DNA of 64,000 bases. Source: Pedobacter frigiditerrae (lineage in GTDB: Bacteria > Bacteroidota > Bacteroidia > Sphingobacteriales > Sphingobacteriaceae). Made by a program: the position numbers and the translations under genes. Below, piece after piece: positions 7,872 to 15,953 of this stretch (position 1 is the first letter of the stretch; each line of letters begins with the position of its first letter). The notes under the pieces were generated by a model. It was not told the origin of the DNA. It saw only the letters and a list, made by a program, of their open reading frames with translations, and ran no database searches. The stretch lies in the NCBI RefSeq assembly GCF_032678705.1, contig NZ_JAVTSS010000001.1, positions 2,232,001 to 2,296,000 of the forward strand, written 5' to 3'.

Positions 7872-8402
7872 ATGACCAAGGCAATTTACATATTCACATT
7901 AACTATGCTTTTCACCGCTTGCGGACAGGCAAATCGAAAATCGGAAAAGCAAGAAAGCATTAAAATAGCTGATACAACCTCATTCACAACTAAAACAACC
8001 CAACCAACGGCTGGACTTACAAAACTTGACAGCATTGATAAAGTAAATAATGAAAGTGTTGTTGCTTCTGGAGACAATGTTACTAGAGCTTTTGTTCCTC
8101 TGAAATACAAAGACAGTACAATTTACTTAACAGCGAATATTCGAAAAGACCATAGAGTCTTTGGTTACACAAAACCCAATATCAAATCAGAACGATTGTT
8201 ACTTTTATCTGTGTTTACAAATGATGTTGAAAATAATCCATTTAGATGTAAGCTTGGCGCATATTACGACACAGGTGGAATGGAAGAATTAAAATTAAAA
8301 TACATCTCGACAACTGGAAATTTCGTTAAAGCAACAGCGACTGACAAGACAAACAAATCGACAACTGTTTACTTTCAAAAGAAATGGATAAATTTAGAGT
8401 AA
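7872..8402 (+). CDS. lipoprotein of unknown function
   Basis: This 176-residue protein starts with MTKAIYIFTLTMLFTACGQ, a lipoprotein signal with the acylated Cys in LFTAC. The next 45 residues are Ser/Thr/Lys-rich and probably a flexible tether. The C-terminal part (about residues 75-176) alternates beta-strand patterns (YKDSTIYLTANI, ERLLLLSVFTND) and may form a small beta-sandwich. ATG at 7872 is preferred over an upstream frame start at 7827, because only the shorter form places the signal peptide at the N-terminus. It may have been picked up with, or simply lie beside, the IS remnant. No family recognised. Confidence 0.75.
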   Translation: MTKAIYIFTLTMLFTACGQANRKSEKQESIKIADTTSFTTKTTQPTAGLTKLDSIDKVNNESVVASGDNVTRAFVPLKYKDSTIYLTANIRKDHRVFGYTKPNIKSERLLLLSVFTNDVENNPFRCKLGAYYDTGGMEELKLKYISTTGNFVKATATDKTNKSTTVYFQKKWINLE

Positions 8403-8463
8403 TGACTACAGCAATATAATGGGTGTAATGAGAAATTTTATAATACAATAATTACAATAACAA

Positions 8464-8715
8464 ATGACAAAAAAACCACTATCAGAATTAACAGATCAAG
8501 AGCTGTTACAAGAAGCAAAAAAAAGAAAATCAACTACCATAATCGATGCGGCATTAATTGGATTTTTAATAGGGGTTGTGTTTTATAGCGTAGTGAAAAG
8601 CAGCTTTGGACTTTTGATGCTCATTCCTATATTTCTCGCTTATAAGTTGATCAATAAACCAAAATACGACAACAAAGAATTAGAAGCCCTTTTAAAAGAG
8701 CGGAATTTGAAATAA
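8464..8715 (+). CDS. small membrane protein of unknown function
   Basis: This 83-residue protein has a charged N-terminal helix (ELTDQELLQEAKKRK), two hydrophobic segments (about residues 26-43 and 47-64, IDAALIGFLIGVVFYSVV and LLMLIPIFLAYKLI) and a charged tail (NKELEALLKERNLK). This hairpin layout recurs in small Bacteroidota membrane proteins without known function. It is followed directly by a strong hairpin that also serves the convergent gene on the other strand. Confidence 0.7.
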   Translation: MTKKPLSELTDQELLQEAKKRKSTTIIDAALIGFLIGVVFYSVVKSSFGLLMLIPIFLAYKLINKPKYDNKELEALLKERNLK

Positions 8716-8748
8716 CATTATAGCTTTTTTCTACAAAGCTATAATGTT
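8714..8748. terminator. hairpin between convergent genes
   Basis: A perfect 14-base inverted repeat, AACATTATAGCTTT at 8714-8727 and its complement at 8735-8748, surrounds a 7-base loop. It lies between the stop of the small membrane protein and the stop of the lipoprotein gene on the other strand. There is no long T run after it, but position and stem strength suit a shared terminator. Confidence 0.6.
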
Positions 8749-8759
8749 AAAATCTGTAA

Positions 8760-9458
8760 TTATTGTTTAGTAATGCTAATGCCTGCTACAGAACTAAGTC
8801 TTGCCGTTAATTTCTCATAAAGTGCTCTATTAGTTGTACTATTTACTACAATTTTATTATCAGCACCAATTCTTGTAGTTTGACCAAAATCACTAGCAAC
8901 CAAACCTTTAACTAAAGCATTTAGCTCTAAAGTAACCTTAGCAATATAAACTCCTTTATCTACTTCCAACCTGGCAACTTCAAGGCTAATTAGTTTAGAT
9001 TGATTTAATTGAACTATTACTGGAATTTTTGTACCAGAAGCTTCTGTATAAGTTCCAGTTAATATGAAAGGTGGGTTAGTTGCCGACTCGGTCATTGTAA
9101 GTTTAAACTGGATTTTCTCATACACACCGGCTTTCAAATCAATTTTACCTGAAAGCGAATCTGGCTTTAATGCATTAACATTGGTAAAATTTTGAACCAC
9201 TACAGCTGTATTTGTACCTGTATGACTGGCGCTAAATTCTATTTTACTAACATTAACACTTACCCCTGTCCAATTGATACTGCCATTTGTTCCGGCAGCT
9301 ACAACTACCCCACTTGCGCTTGCTGTTGTGCTTAATGTGGAACTTAAATTGATTGCATTAAAGCTATATTTTAATGAGGTTTCTGTTGTTGTTGTGTCTT
9401 TTGCACAACTTGCAAAAAGTAATGCAATTACCGAGAGTTTTAATAAAGATCTTTTCAT
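8760..9458 (-). CDS. lipoprotein of unknown function (DUF4382-like)
   Basis: This 232-residue protein begins MKRSLLKLSVIALLFASCAKD, a lipoprotein signal with Cys in FASC. A Thr-rich stretch (TTTTET) follows, and then a beta-rich domain. The pattern ISVNVSKIEFSAS, a central LSGKIDLKAGVYEKIQFKL and a late VTLELNALVKGL resembles DUF4382-type surface lipoproteins, which I offer as likeness only. It is a single gene, divergent from the cytochrome b561 operon across a 173-base gap that holds the direct-repeat promoter. Confidence 0.7.
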   Translation of the reverse strand: MKRSLLKLSVIALLFASCAKDTTTTETSLKYSFNAINLSSTLSTTASASGVVVAAGTNGSINWTGVSVNVSKIEFSASHTGTNTAVVVQNFTNVNALKPDSLSGKIDLKAGVYEKIQFKLTMTESATNPPFILTGTYTEASGTKIPVIVQLNQSKLISLEVARLEVDKGVYIAKVTLELNALVKGLVASDFGQTTRIGADNKIVVNSTTNRALYEKLTARLSSVAGISITKQ

Positions 9459-9567
9459 ACTGATTTGGTTAGTTTTTGGTTATTAGAAAGTTACAGTTAA
9501 TAAATGTAATTTTCAAATCTGTAGAAAAACTGAAGTTGAAAATTATAAAATAAAACGCTAGGGTAAC

Positions 9568-9601
9568 TTCAGAATATCTTCAGACTTCAATGTTAATTTT
9601 A
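9568..9601 (+). promoter_or_regulatory. promoter of the b561 operon with OmpR-type direct repeat
   Basis: TTCAGA occurs at 9568-9573 and 9579-9584, an 11-base period as in sites for PmrA/QseB-like response regulators. It is followed after nine bases by TAATTTTA (9594-9601), one mismatch from the Bacteroidota -7 box TAnnTTTG. The same layout recurs at 15902-15935. Start codon at 9632. Confidence 0.55.
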
Positions 9602-9631
9602 TGGAATTAGGTAATAAGCAAACCATTTTAA

Positions 9632-10282
9632 ATGAAGGCTCTAAAAAATGTAACCAAAAAAAATTCGGGAAATATAAGATTGTGGCATTGGTTAAATGCG
9701 ATTATCATTAGTGGATCTTTATTAACTGTACTTGTAAATTCTACCATATTCGATAAAAAAGATAATACTGATTTTATTACCAACGAGCTTAAAAATGCAG
9801 GTGCAGTTGTATCGAGTGCACAGGCAAGAGAAGTAGCGCATAGCTTTGAAGATAAAATTTGGGATTTACATGTTTATCTAGGCTATTTTTTGATTGCACT
9901 ATTTCTTTATCGATTGTGTTTAGAAATGTTTCAACGCACAGACCAAAAATTTTATAATAAATTAAAAAGTACGTTTCAACTTTACTTCAGCGTTAAGAGA
10001 AAAACTCCAGCAAATAAAAAAGACTTATTTATCAAGCTTTTGTATATGATGTTTTATGCTTTAATATTCGTTATGGCTATTACTGGTATGTCTATTAAAT
10101 TTGATGAAGAGTTTGGGATATCAAAGTCAGTTAGTCATTCTATAAAAGAAATCCATGGATTTGTGATGTATTTAATTATAGCATTTATCGTAACACACAT
10201 TATAGGTGTATTCATAGCAGAAAGAAAGGACCAAAAGGGTATTGTATCTGATATGATAAATGGAGGAGAAATAAATGAATAA
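9632..10282 (+). CDS. cytochrome b561 family membrane protein
   Basis: This 216-residue protein has four transmembrane segments and b-type heme ligands at the usual places. These are His in RLWHWLNAI (helix 1), His in LHVYLGYFL (helix 2), His in EIHGFVMYL (helix 3) and His in VTHIIGVF (helix 4). It should carry electrons across or within the inner membrane. It overlaps the VIT1/CCC1-like gene by 8 bases and heads a block with thioredoxin, ApbE, DUF4266 and DUF3570 genes, which suggests a role in envelope redox chemistry. The partner donor and acceptor are not evident from sequence. Confidence 0.9.
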   Translation: MKALKNVTKKNSGNIRLWHWLNAIIISGSLLTVLVNSTIFDKKDNTDFITNELKNAGAVVSSAQAREVAHSFEDKIWDLHVYLGYFLIALFLYRLCLEMFQRTDQKFYNKLKSTFQLYFSVKRKTPANKKDLFIKLLYMMFYALIFVMAITGMSIKFDEEFGISKSVSHSIKEIHGFVMYLIIAFIVTHIIGVFIAERKDQKGIVSDMINGGEINE

Positions 10283-10985
10283 TCCAGAAAAACGACTTGA
10301 ACACCATCACGAAAAACATTTAAAAAGCTCTGATTTTATTACTGATGTGGTAATAGGAATGAGTGATGGTTTAACTGTGCCATTTGCATTGGCAGCTGGG
10401 TTAAGCAGCGCTGTTAGTAGCAACACAATTATTATAACTGCCGGAATTGCTGAAATTGTTGCTGGCTGCATAGCTATGGGATTAGGAGGTTATTTGGCAG
10501 GCAAAACAGAACAAGAACATTACCAAAGCGAATTGAAGAGAGAATATGATGAAGTTGAAAGAGTTCCTGAAATGGAAATAGAAGAGGTAAAAGAAGTGTT
10601 CGCAGCATATGGCATCAGCAAAGAAGGACAAGATATGTTGGCGAAAGAATTGGCCTTAGACAAAACAAAGTGGGTAAATTTTATGATGAAATTTGAATTA
10701 GGTTTAGAACAGCCTAATGCAAATAGAGCCAGAAACTCTGCTCTTACCATTGGAATTGCATATTTCATTGGTGGCTTGCTTCCCTTATCTGCTTATTTTT
10801 TCACAAAAACCCCAGAAGAAGGTTTAGTTATCTCTGCAATTTTCACCACCATTTGTCTTTTCGTTTTTGGTTATTTTAAAAGCAAAGTAACAGGTCAAGC
10901 ACCTTTTAAAGGCGCATTAAAAGTTACAATGATAGGATTAGTTGCAGCCGCTGCAGCATTTGGTATAGCAAAGTTGGTTGGCTAA
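10275..10985 (+). CDS. VIT1/CCC1 family transporter
   Basis: This 236-residue protein fits the vacuolar iron/manganese transporter family. A His-rich N-terminus (EHHHEKHLKSSDF) leads into the conserved first helix (FITDVVIGMSDGLTVPFALAAGLS). The GCIAMGLGGYLAGKTEQEHY motif follows. A soluble acidic metal-binding helix pair lies in the middle (about residues 75-125, with many Glu), and three more helices follow. These proteins move Fe2+ or Mn2+ out of the cytosol. The 8-base overlap with the cytochrome b561 gene suggests coupled expression, and possibly linked iron chemistry. Confidence 0.9.
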   Translation: MNNPEKRLEHHHEKHLKSSDFITDVVIGMSDGLTVPFALAAGLSSAVSSNTIIITAGIAEIVAGCIAMGLGGYLAGKTEQEHYQSELKREYDEVERVPEMEIEEVKEVFAAYGISKEGQDMLAKELALDKTKWVNFMMKFELGLEQPNANRARNSALTIGIAYFIGGLLPLSAYFFTKTPEEGLVISAIFTTICLFVFGYFKSKVTGQAPFKGALKVTMIGLVAAAAAFGIAKLVG

Positions 10986-11034
10986 TTATTTTATTAAAAA
11001 TTATACCTATTTATTTACCCTAAATAAAATACAA

Positions 11035-11481
11035 ATGAAAAACTTATTAATTATAACAGCAATAGCACTTAGTCTATTGACCACTAAATGGGAACCCAAC
11101 TTTGAAACTGCAAAAAAAACCGCAAAAGAAAAGAATGAGCTTATTCTATTGAACTTTTCAGGCTCAGATTGGTGTGGACCCTGTATAAGAATGCATAAAG
11201 AAATCTTTGATGATGCAGCGTTTTCAAAAATGGCAGAGCAAAATTTAGTGATGGTGAATGCAGATTTTCCACGAAATAAAAAAAATCAACTTCCTGCAAA
11301 TATTAAAAAGCAAAATGAAGCATTGGCTGATCAATATAACCCTACTGGGAAATTCCCCTATACAGTATTATTAAACGCCGAGGGAAAAGTGATTAAAGCA
11401 TGGGAAGGATTACCTGATGAAACTCCTAATCAATTTACCGCCGCTATAAAACAAATTTGCGATGCTACAAAACAACGTTGA
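11035..11481 (+). CDS. thioredoxin-like periplasmic protein
   Basis: This 148-residue protein starts with a short hydrophobic leader (KNLLIITAIALSLLTT) and has a thioredoxin fold with the redox motif WCGPC in SGSDWCGPCIRMHKEIF. The cis-Pro region is GKFPYTVLLNAEGK. It resembles the thioredoxin genes that usually accompany ApbE, DUF4266 and DUF3570. ATG at 11035 is chosen over a TTG at 10978, because it puts the signal peptide at the N-terminus. It probably reduces disulfides of envelope partners such as the Cys-tailed DUF4266 protein. Confidence 0.88.
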   Translation: MKNLLIITAIALSLLTTKWEPNFETAKKTAKEKNELILLNFSGSDWCGPCIRMHKEIFDDAAFSKMAEQNLVMVNADFPRNKKNQLPANIKKQNEALADQYNPTGKFPYTVLLNAEGKVIKAWEGLPDETPNQFTAAIKQICDATKQR

Positions 11482-11482
11482 T

Positions 11483-12412
11483 ATGGAGTTGAAATCTTTC
11501 AAAAGAACAGAAAGGTTAATGGGTAATGCTTTTGAAATTACTGTTGTGGCCGATGATGCAACTTGGGCAACCTGCAAACTAGATTTGGCAGTTGAAGAAA
11601 TCAAAAGAATAGAAAGGCTTTTAACAACGTTTGATGAAGATAGTCAGACTAATCAAATTAACCAACAAGCAGGAATTGCTGAAGTAGAAGTTGATAAAGA
11701 AGTATTTGACTTAATTGAACGCTCTATCAGAATCTCTAAAGTAACGGATGGGGCATTTGACATCACATACGGTTCGATAGATAAAAAATTATGGAATTTC
11801 GACCAGTCAATGACCTCCTTACCAAGTAAAGAGGTTGCTCAATCGATGGTTAGTTTAATCAATTATAATAACATCATCCTCGATAGGGCAAACAGCACGG
11901 TAATGCTAAAAGAAAAAGGTATGCGCTTGGGTTTTGGTGGAATTGGGAAAGGCTATGCCGCGGAAATGGCAAAGGCATTACTCAAAAAAGAAGGGGTTCA
12001 AAATGGCATTGTGAATGCATCTGGCGATTTATCTACTTGGGGTTATCAGCCAAATGGCCAACCTTGGACCATTGGCATCGTTAATCCAGACCAAAAAAAC
12101 CTACCATTTTCTTATTTAGATGTTACTGATATGGCTGTAGCTACATCAGGTAATTACGAAAAATATATCAAAATAAATGGTGTTAAATATTCACATACCA
12201 TTAACCCAAAAACTGGTTTGCCAGTAACGGGAATTAAAAGTGTAACCATTATTAGCCCCAACGCAGAAATAGCTGATGCCATGGCAACACCAGTAACCAT
12301 AATGGGCATAAATGCAGGTCTAAATATGATTAATCAAATCAATTACCTAGCCTGCATTATTATAGATGATAACAATAAAATTTATACCAGTAATAACATA
12401 AATATCAAATGA
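11483..12412 (+). CDS. apbE: FAD:protein FMN transferase (ApbE family)
   Basis: This protein of about 309 residues attaches FMN from FAD to a Thr or Ser of target proteins. Recognised motifs include KRTERLMGNAFEITV, FDITYGSIDKKLW, LGFGGIGKGYAAE (FAD site), NASGDLSTWG and YSHTINPKTGLPV, then the metal-binding region NAEIADAMATPV. No signal peptide or lipobox is present at either possible start (11462 or 11483), unlike classical periplasmic ApbE. It may therefore act on proteins before export. The start at 11483 lies one base after the thioredoxin stop. Targets could be neighbours; none shows a perfect flavinylation motif. Confidence 0.92.
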   Translation: MELKSFKRTERLMGNAFEITVVADDATWATCKLDLAVEEIKRIERLLTTFDEDSQTNQINQQAGIAEVEVDKEVFDLIERSIRISKVTDGAFDITYGSIDKKLWNFDQSMTSLPSKEVAQSMVSLINYNNIILDRANSTVMLKEKGMRLGFGGIGKGYAAEMAKALLKKEGVQNGIVNASGDLSTWGYQPNGQPWTIGIVNPDQKNLPFSYLDVTDMAVATSGNYEKYIKINGVKYSHTINPKTGLPVTGIKSVTIISPNAEIADAMATPVTIMGINAGLNMINQINYLACIIIDDNNKIYTSNNINIK

Positions 12413-12645
12413 AATTAAAGAATCTTAAAAGCGTGCTTATTAAAGCAACTTATTTAGTACTTATTTTATTTTCAGCATCCTCTTGCACGGTTGTGAAAGA
12501 ATACCAAAAAAACAAATTGAATGACGCAGAAATGGTACTCGCCAATCGGAAGGTAGAGAAGACAGAACTAAGTTTTCAAGGTTATAGAGAAGGAGCATCT
12601 GGAGCAAACTCAGGCAAAAGTGGTGGTGGTTGTGGTTGTAATTAA
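12409..12645 (+). CDS. DUF4266 domain lipoprotein
   Basis: This 78-residue protein has a lipoprotein signal with Cys in FSASSCTVV. A short conserved body follows (VKEYQKNKLNDAEMVL), and the Gly-rich tail ends in GGGCGCN, typical of DUF4266. The tail also contains EGASGAN, which resembles the ApbE flavinylation consensus (D/E-G-x-S-G-A-T/S) but has Asn where the acceptor Thr/Ser would be, with Ser next to it. It overlaps apbE by 4 bases. Its function is unknown; the two Cys at the C-terminus and the thioredoxin neighbour suggest redox or metal chemistry. Confidence 0.85.
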   Translation: MKLKNLKSVLIKATYLVLILFSASSCTVVKEYQKNKLNDAEMVLANRKVEKTELSFQGYREGASGANSGKSGGGCGCN

Positions 12646-12656
12646 TTAGCTAACAA

Positions 12657-13853
12657 ATGAAAAAAATATTTTTAACTGCTGCTACAGCATTTCTTTTACT
12701 TCACGCTGCATTTGCCCAAAATGTTCCTAAAAAAGATACTACTGGTTATGAAAGTAGAAAACTTAAACTGGAAGAAATTAACTTGGTTTCGAGCTATTAC
12801 ACTCAAGATGGAAACAATGCAGCCGTAACTGGTGGAATTGGTTCTCAGAAATTGACAGATATTGCCAATGTTTTTGATGTAAAACTGACTAAATATGATT
12901 CAAAGCAACGTAAGCATACTTTCGGTTTAGAGGTTGGAATAGACCACTATACTTCAGCATCATCTGATAAAATTGATTTACAAGCCAACTCATCAGCTTC
13001 TCACGCAGATACTCGCCTTTATCCATCATTAAGTTGGAGTGTAGAGAATGAGAAAAAGGGAACTACGCTGGCTTTAGGCTTATCATCATCTAGTGAATTT
13101 GATTACCAATCTTTTGGTGGAAACATTGCCTTCTCTACTAAAACGAAAGATAGAAGTGGCGAGTTTACAGCTAAATTTCAAACCTATTTAGATCAGGTTA
13201 CCTTAATCCAACCAGTCGAATTAAGAATAGGAAACAATGGTCATGATCAATACGGTTCGGCAACAAGAAATACTTTTGCAGGCTCACTCTCCTACTCTCA
13301 AATTATTAATGAACGTTTACAATTAATGTTTTTGGCCGATATTGTACAACAAAATGGTTATTTGAGCTTACCTTTTCATCGGGTTTATTTTCATGATGGA
13401 ACTGTTCATCAAGAGAACTTACCAGATAGCCGTTTTAAAATTCCTTTAGGTTTTAGGGCAAATTATTTTATTGGTGATAATCTAATTGTTAAAACATATT
13501 ATCGTTATTATACTGATAACTGGGGCTTAAAATCTAATACAGCAGAGGTTGAACTTCCAATTAAGTTTAATGCATTTTTCTCTCTTAGTCCGTTTTATAG
13601 ATATTACACCCAAACTGCGGCTAAATACTTTGCTCCTTACCAAACACATACCATTGCCGACCAATACTATAATAGTAATTATGACTTATCTAAATTCAAC
13701 AGTAATTTTTATGGGGCAGGCATCCGTTTTGCACCACCAAAAGGAATATTAGGATTACAGCATTTAAGTATGTTAGAATTACGGTATGGACATTATACCA
13801 AAAACATAAATATGAGTTCTGATATTATATCATTAAACATTAAATACAAATAG
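12657..13853 (+). CDS. DUF3570 outer-membrane beta-barrel protein
   Basis: This 398-residue protein has a clear signal peptide ending in HAAFAQ. Family features follow, such as YTQDGNNAAVTGGIGSQ near the N-terminus and long runs of alternating aromatic and polar residues. The last strand has the barrel-like ending SDIISLNIKYK. DUF3570 proteins accompany DUF4266, thioredoxin and ApbE genes in many Bacteroidota and are predicted outer-membrane barrels. The gene follows DUF4266 by 11 bases, in the same operon. A transport or electron-export role is plausible, but not shown. Confidence 0.85.
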   Translation: MKKIFLTAATAFLLLHAAFAQNVPKKDTTGYESRKLKLEEINLVSSYYTQDGNNAAVTGGIGSQKLTDIANVFDVKLTKYDSKQRKHTFGLEVGIDHYTSASSDKIDLQANSSASHADTRLYPSLSWSVENEKKGTTLALGLSSSSEFDYQSFGGNIAFSTKTKDRSGEFTAKFQTYLDQVTLIQPVELRIGNNGHDQYGSATRNTFAGSLSYSQIINERLQLMFLADIVQQNGYLSLPFHRVYFHDGTVHQENLPDSRFKIPLGFRANYFIGDNLIVKTYYRYYTDNWGLKSNTAEVELPIKFNAFFSLSPFYRYYTQTAAKYFAPYQTHTIADQYYNSNYDLSKFNSNFYGAGIRFAPPKGILGLQHLSMLELRYGHYTKNINMSSDIISLNIKYK

Positions 13854-13886
13854 CTAAATTGACATCCCTACTAAGCCCAAACAGAA

Positions 13887-14564
13887 ATGAAAATTCTAAT
13901 TATTGAGGATGAAGAGCTTCTAAGGATTAATATTATAGCTTATTTAAAGGCTGAAGGTAATGTTTGTGATTTTGCTCCAACATTTGAGAGTGCTTCACAA
14001 AAAATTGCCTTATATGATTATGACTGTATATTATTAGACCTCACTTTGCCAGATGGAGATGGGTTAGCATTGCTTAAAGAAATAAAAAAACTAAAAAAGA
14101 CCGATGGTATAATTATTATAACCGCAAGAAATTCAATTGATCAGCGGATTGAAGGTTTGAGTTTGGGAGCTGATGATTATTTGATTAAACCATTTCACCT
14201 TTCTGAACTTGGTGCCAGAATAATGGCAATTGTTAGACGTAGAACTTTTAATGGAAATGATTTATTGATGTTTAATGAATTAACAATAGATATACAAGCA
14301 AAAGAAGTTAAAGTTAAAGGTGAACCAATAAGCTTAACAAGAAAGGAATTTGATTTATTGGTGTATTTTGTGGCAAATAAATCAAAAGTAATCTCAAAAT
14401 CTGCCGCAGTTACTCATATTTGGGGCGACAATGCAGATATGGCAGACAGTTTTGACTTTATTTATACCCACATAAAAAATTTAAGGAAAAAGTTATTGGA
14501 TGCTGGCAGCAAAGATTATTTTCACTCTATATATGGTGTTGGTTATAAATTCACCGACTCATGA
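13887..14564 (+). CDS. OmpR-family response regulator
   Basis: This 225-residue protein has a receiver domain and a winged-helix DNA-binding domain. In the receiver, acidic residues lie in IIEDEELL, the phospho-Asp is in CILLDLTLPDGDG, Thr/Ala are in IIITARN and Lys is in DYLIKPF. The DNA-binding domain covers about residues 125-225 (LTRKEFDLLVYFVANKSKVIS and FIYTHIKNLRKKL). It overlaps the kinase gene by 4 bases. OmpR-type regulators bind direct repeats with a 10-11 base period. Two such repeats flank this block, upstream of the b561 operon and of the downstream sulfatase, and are the obvious candidate targets. Confidence 0.93.
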   Translation: MKILIIEDEELLRINIIAYLKAEGNVCDFAPTFESASQKIALYDYDCILLDLTLPDGDGLALLKEIKKLKKTDGIIIITARNSIDQRIEGLSLGADDYLIKPFHLSELGARIMAIVRRRTFNGNDLLMFNELTIDIQAKEVKVKGEPISLTRKEFDLLVYFVANKSKVISKSAAVTHIWGDNADMADSFDFIYTHIKNLRKKLLDAGSKDYFHSIYGVGYKFTDS

Positions 14565-15811
14565 AATTATTTAGCACCTACAACAGGGTTTTATTATTCA
14601 CCAGCATTTTTGGTTTGCTAATTATTGGTTATTCATTTTATCATACATTAAGTCATTATCTAAATAAGCAAATTGATAGTTACCTTGTTGAGGAATTATT
14701 AGAAGTTAAGGATTACACACAAAAACGAAAGATATTTCCAGCTCATGAAGTATTTGAAGATTTAGTAATCGATTATAAAAAAATCACAAAAATAGAGCGA
14801 AAAAGAAATTACGCAGACACAGTTTTCTTTAATCCAAAAAAAGGAATAAAAGAATCTGGAAGATATTTAAAAGAGGACGTAAACTTAGCTGGCCAGAACT
14901 ATAGCATTACTATTATAGCTTCTGAAATTGCTCATATAGACCAAGTAAAAAGCATTTTCTTGGTAATTATATTACCTGTTTTGGGCTTATTGATCATCAT
15001 TTTATTGGTTAACAGGTATATGATGAAAAGATTATGGCTTCCTTTTAGACAACTGCTTTTGAACCTCAAATCGTTTAACTTAAATCAAGAGGGAAATTTT
15101 GAGCAAGTAAACACTTCAATTTTAGAATTTAAGGAGCTTAATGATGCCATAGTAGATATATCTCAAAGAGTTAAATCTGATTATAAGGAAATAAAATTAT
15201 TTACTGAAAACGCATCCCATGAAATGATGACACCAATTGCAATCATCAATTCGAAATTGGATATGATGTTGCAATCAAACGAAATAAATGAGGAGCAAAG
15301 TCAAAATCTTATTGATTTATATAAAGCAACCTCAAAATTAACAAAGCTTAACCAATCTTTACTATTATTAGTAAAAATTGACAATAATTTATTGAGAGAC
15401 AAGGAGTACCTCAATATCAAAGAATTGGTTCAAGGAAAAATGCAATATTTCCAAGAATTTATTCAAAAGAAAAACATTAAAATCGAACAACAATTAGAGG
15501 ATAATTACCTATCAATGAGCAAATATCTAGCTGATATACTGTTAGATAATTTGATTGGAAATGCCATAAGACATAGCCAGCAAAATGGACTTATTAAAAT
15601 TGAACTTAATGAAATTAAACTTTGCATTAAAAATAGTAGCGAAGCCGAGCCTTTAAATCCTAATAATATATTTGAAAGGTTTTACAAGTCTCCATCATCA
15701 GATGGAATGGGCTTAGGCTTAGCAATAGTTAAACAAATCGCTGGGCTTCATCAATTTGACATTACCTATGCCTATCAAGATAAGTTACATATTTTCTGCT
15801 TAACTTTTTAG
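14561..15811 (+). CDS. sensor histidine kinase
   Basis: This 416-residue membrane kinase has a first membrane segment at about residues 11-28 and a periplasmic domain of roughly 100 residues rich in Lys and Glu. A second membrane segment follows (IFLVIILPVLGLLIIILLV). The HisKA motif is FTENASHEMMTPIAII, with the phospho-acceptor His. The N box is DNLIGNAIRHS and the G box is GMGLGLAIVKQI. It ends in a short ATPase tail. The start overlaps the response regulator stop (ATGA), so they form a pair. The signal is unknown; neighbours point to redox state, metal or envelope stress. Confidence 0.92.
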   Translation: MKLFSTYNRVLLFTSIFGLLIIGYSFYHTLSHYLNKQIDSYLVEELLEVKDYTQKRKIFPAHEVFEDLVIDYKKITKIERKRNYADTVFFNPKKGIKESGRYLKEDVNLAGQNYSITIIASEIAHIDQVKSIFLVIILPVLGLLIIILLVNRYMMKRLWLPFRQLLLNLKSFNLNQEGNFEQVNTSILEFKELNDAIVDISQRVKSDYKEIKLFTENASHEMMTPIAIINSKLDMMLQSNEINEEQSQNLIDLYKATSKLTKLNQSLLLLVKIDNNLLRDKEYLNIKELVQGKMQYFQEFIQKKNIKIEQQLEDNYLSMSKYLADILLDNLIGNAIRHSQQNGLIKIELNEIKLCIKNSSEAEPLNPNNIFERFYKSPSSDGMGLGLAIVKQIAGLHQFDITYAYQDKLHIFCLTF

Positions 15812-15901
15812 CACTACAGAATTTCTTCAATGTCCTTCATTTAAGCAATGATAATAAATAAATCTGAAGCGATTTTCAAGTACAAATTAACACAATATAA
15901 A

Positions 15902-15935
15902 TTCAGGGTTTCTTCAGAATTAGAAACTATCTTTG
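15902..15935 (+). promoter_or_regulatory. promoter of the membrane sulfatase gene with OmpR-type direct repeat
   Basis: TTCAGG at 15902-15907 and TTCAGA at 15913-15918 repeat with an 11-base period. The -7 box TATCTTTG (15928-15935) begins nine bases later, a full match to TAnnTTTG. No TTG stands at -33, where the repeat lies instead, as expected for an activator-dependent promoter. The ATG is at 15954. Confidence 0.62.
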
Positions 15936-15953
15936 CGTTTCTAACCAATATAA

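Noticed and set aside
12605-12645. DUF4266 tail as a confirmed flavin attachment site
   Set aside because: EGASGAN lacks the Thr/Ser acceptor at the expected place; kept only as a possibility in a finding.
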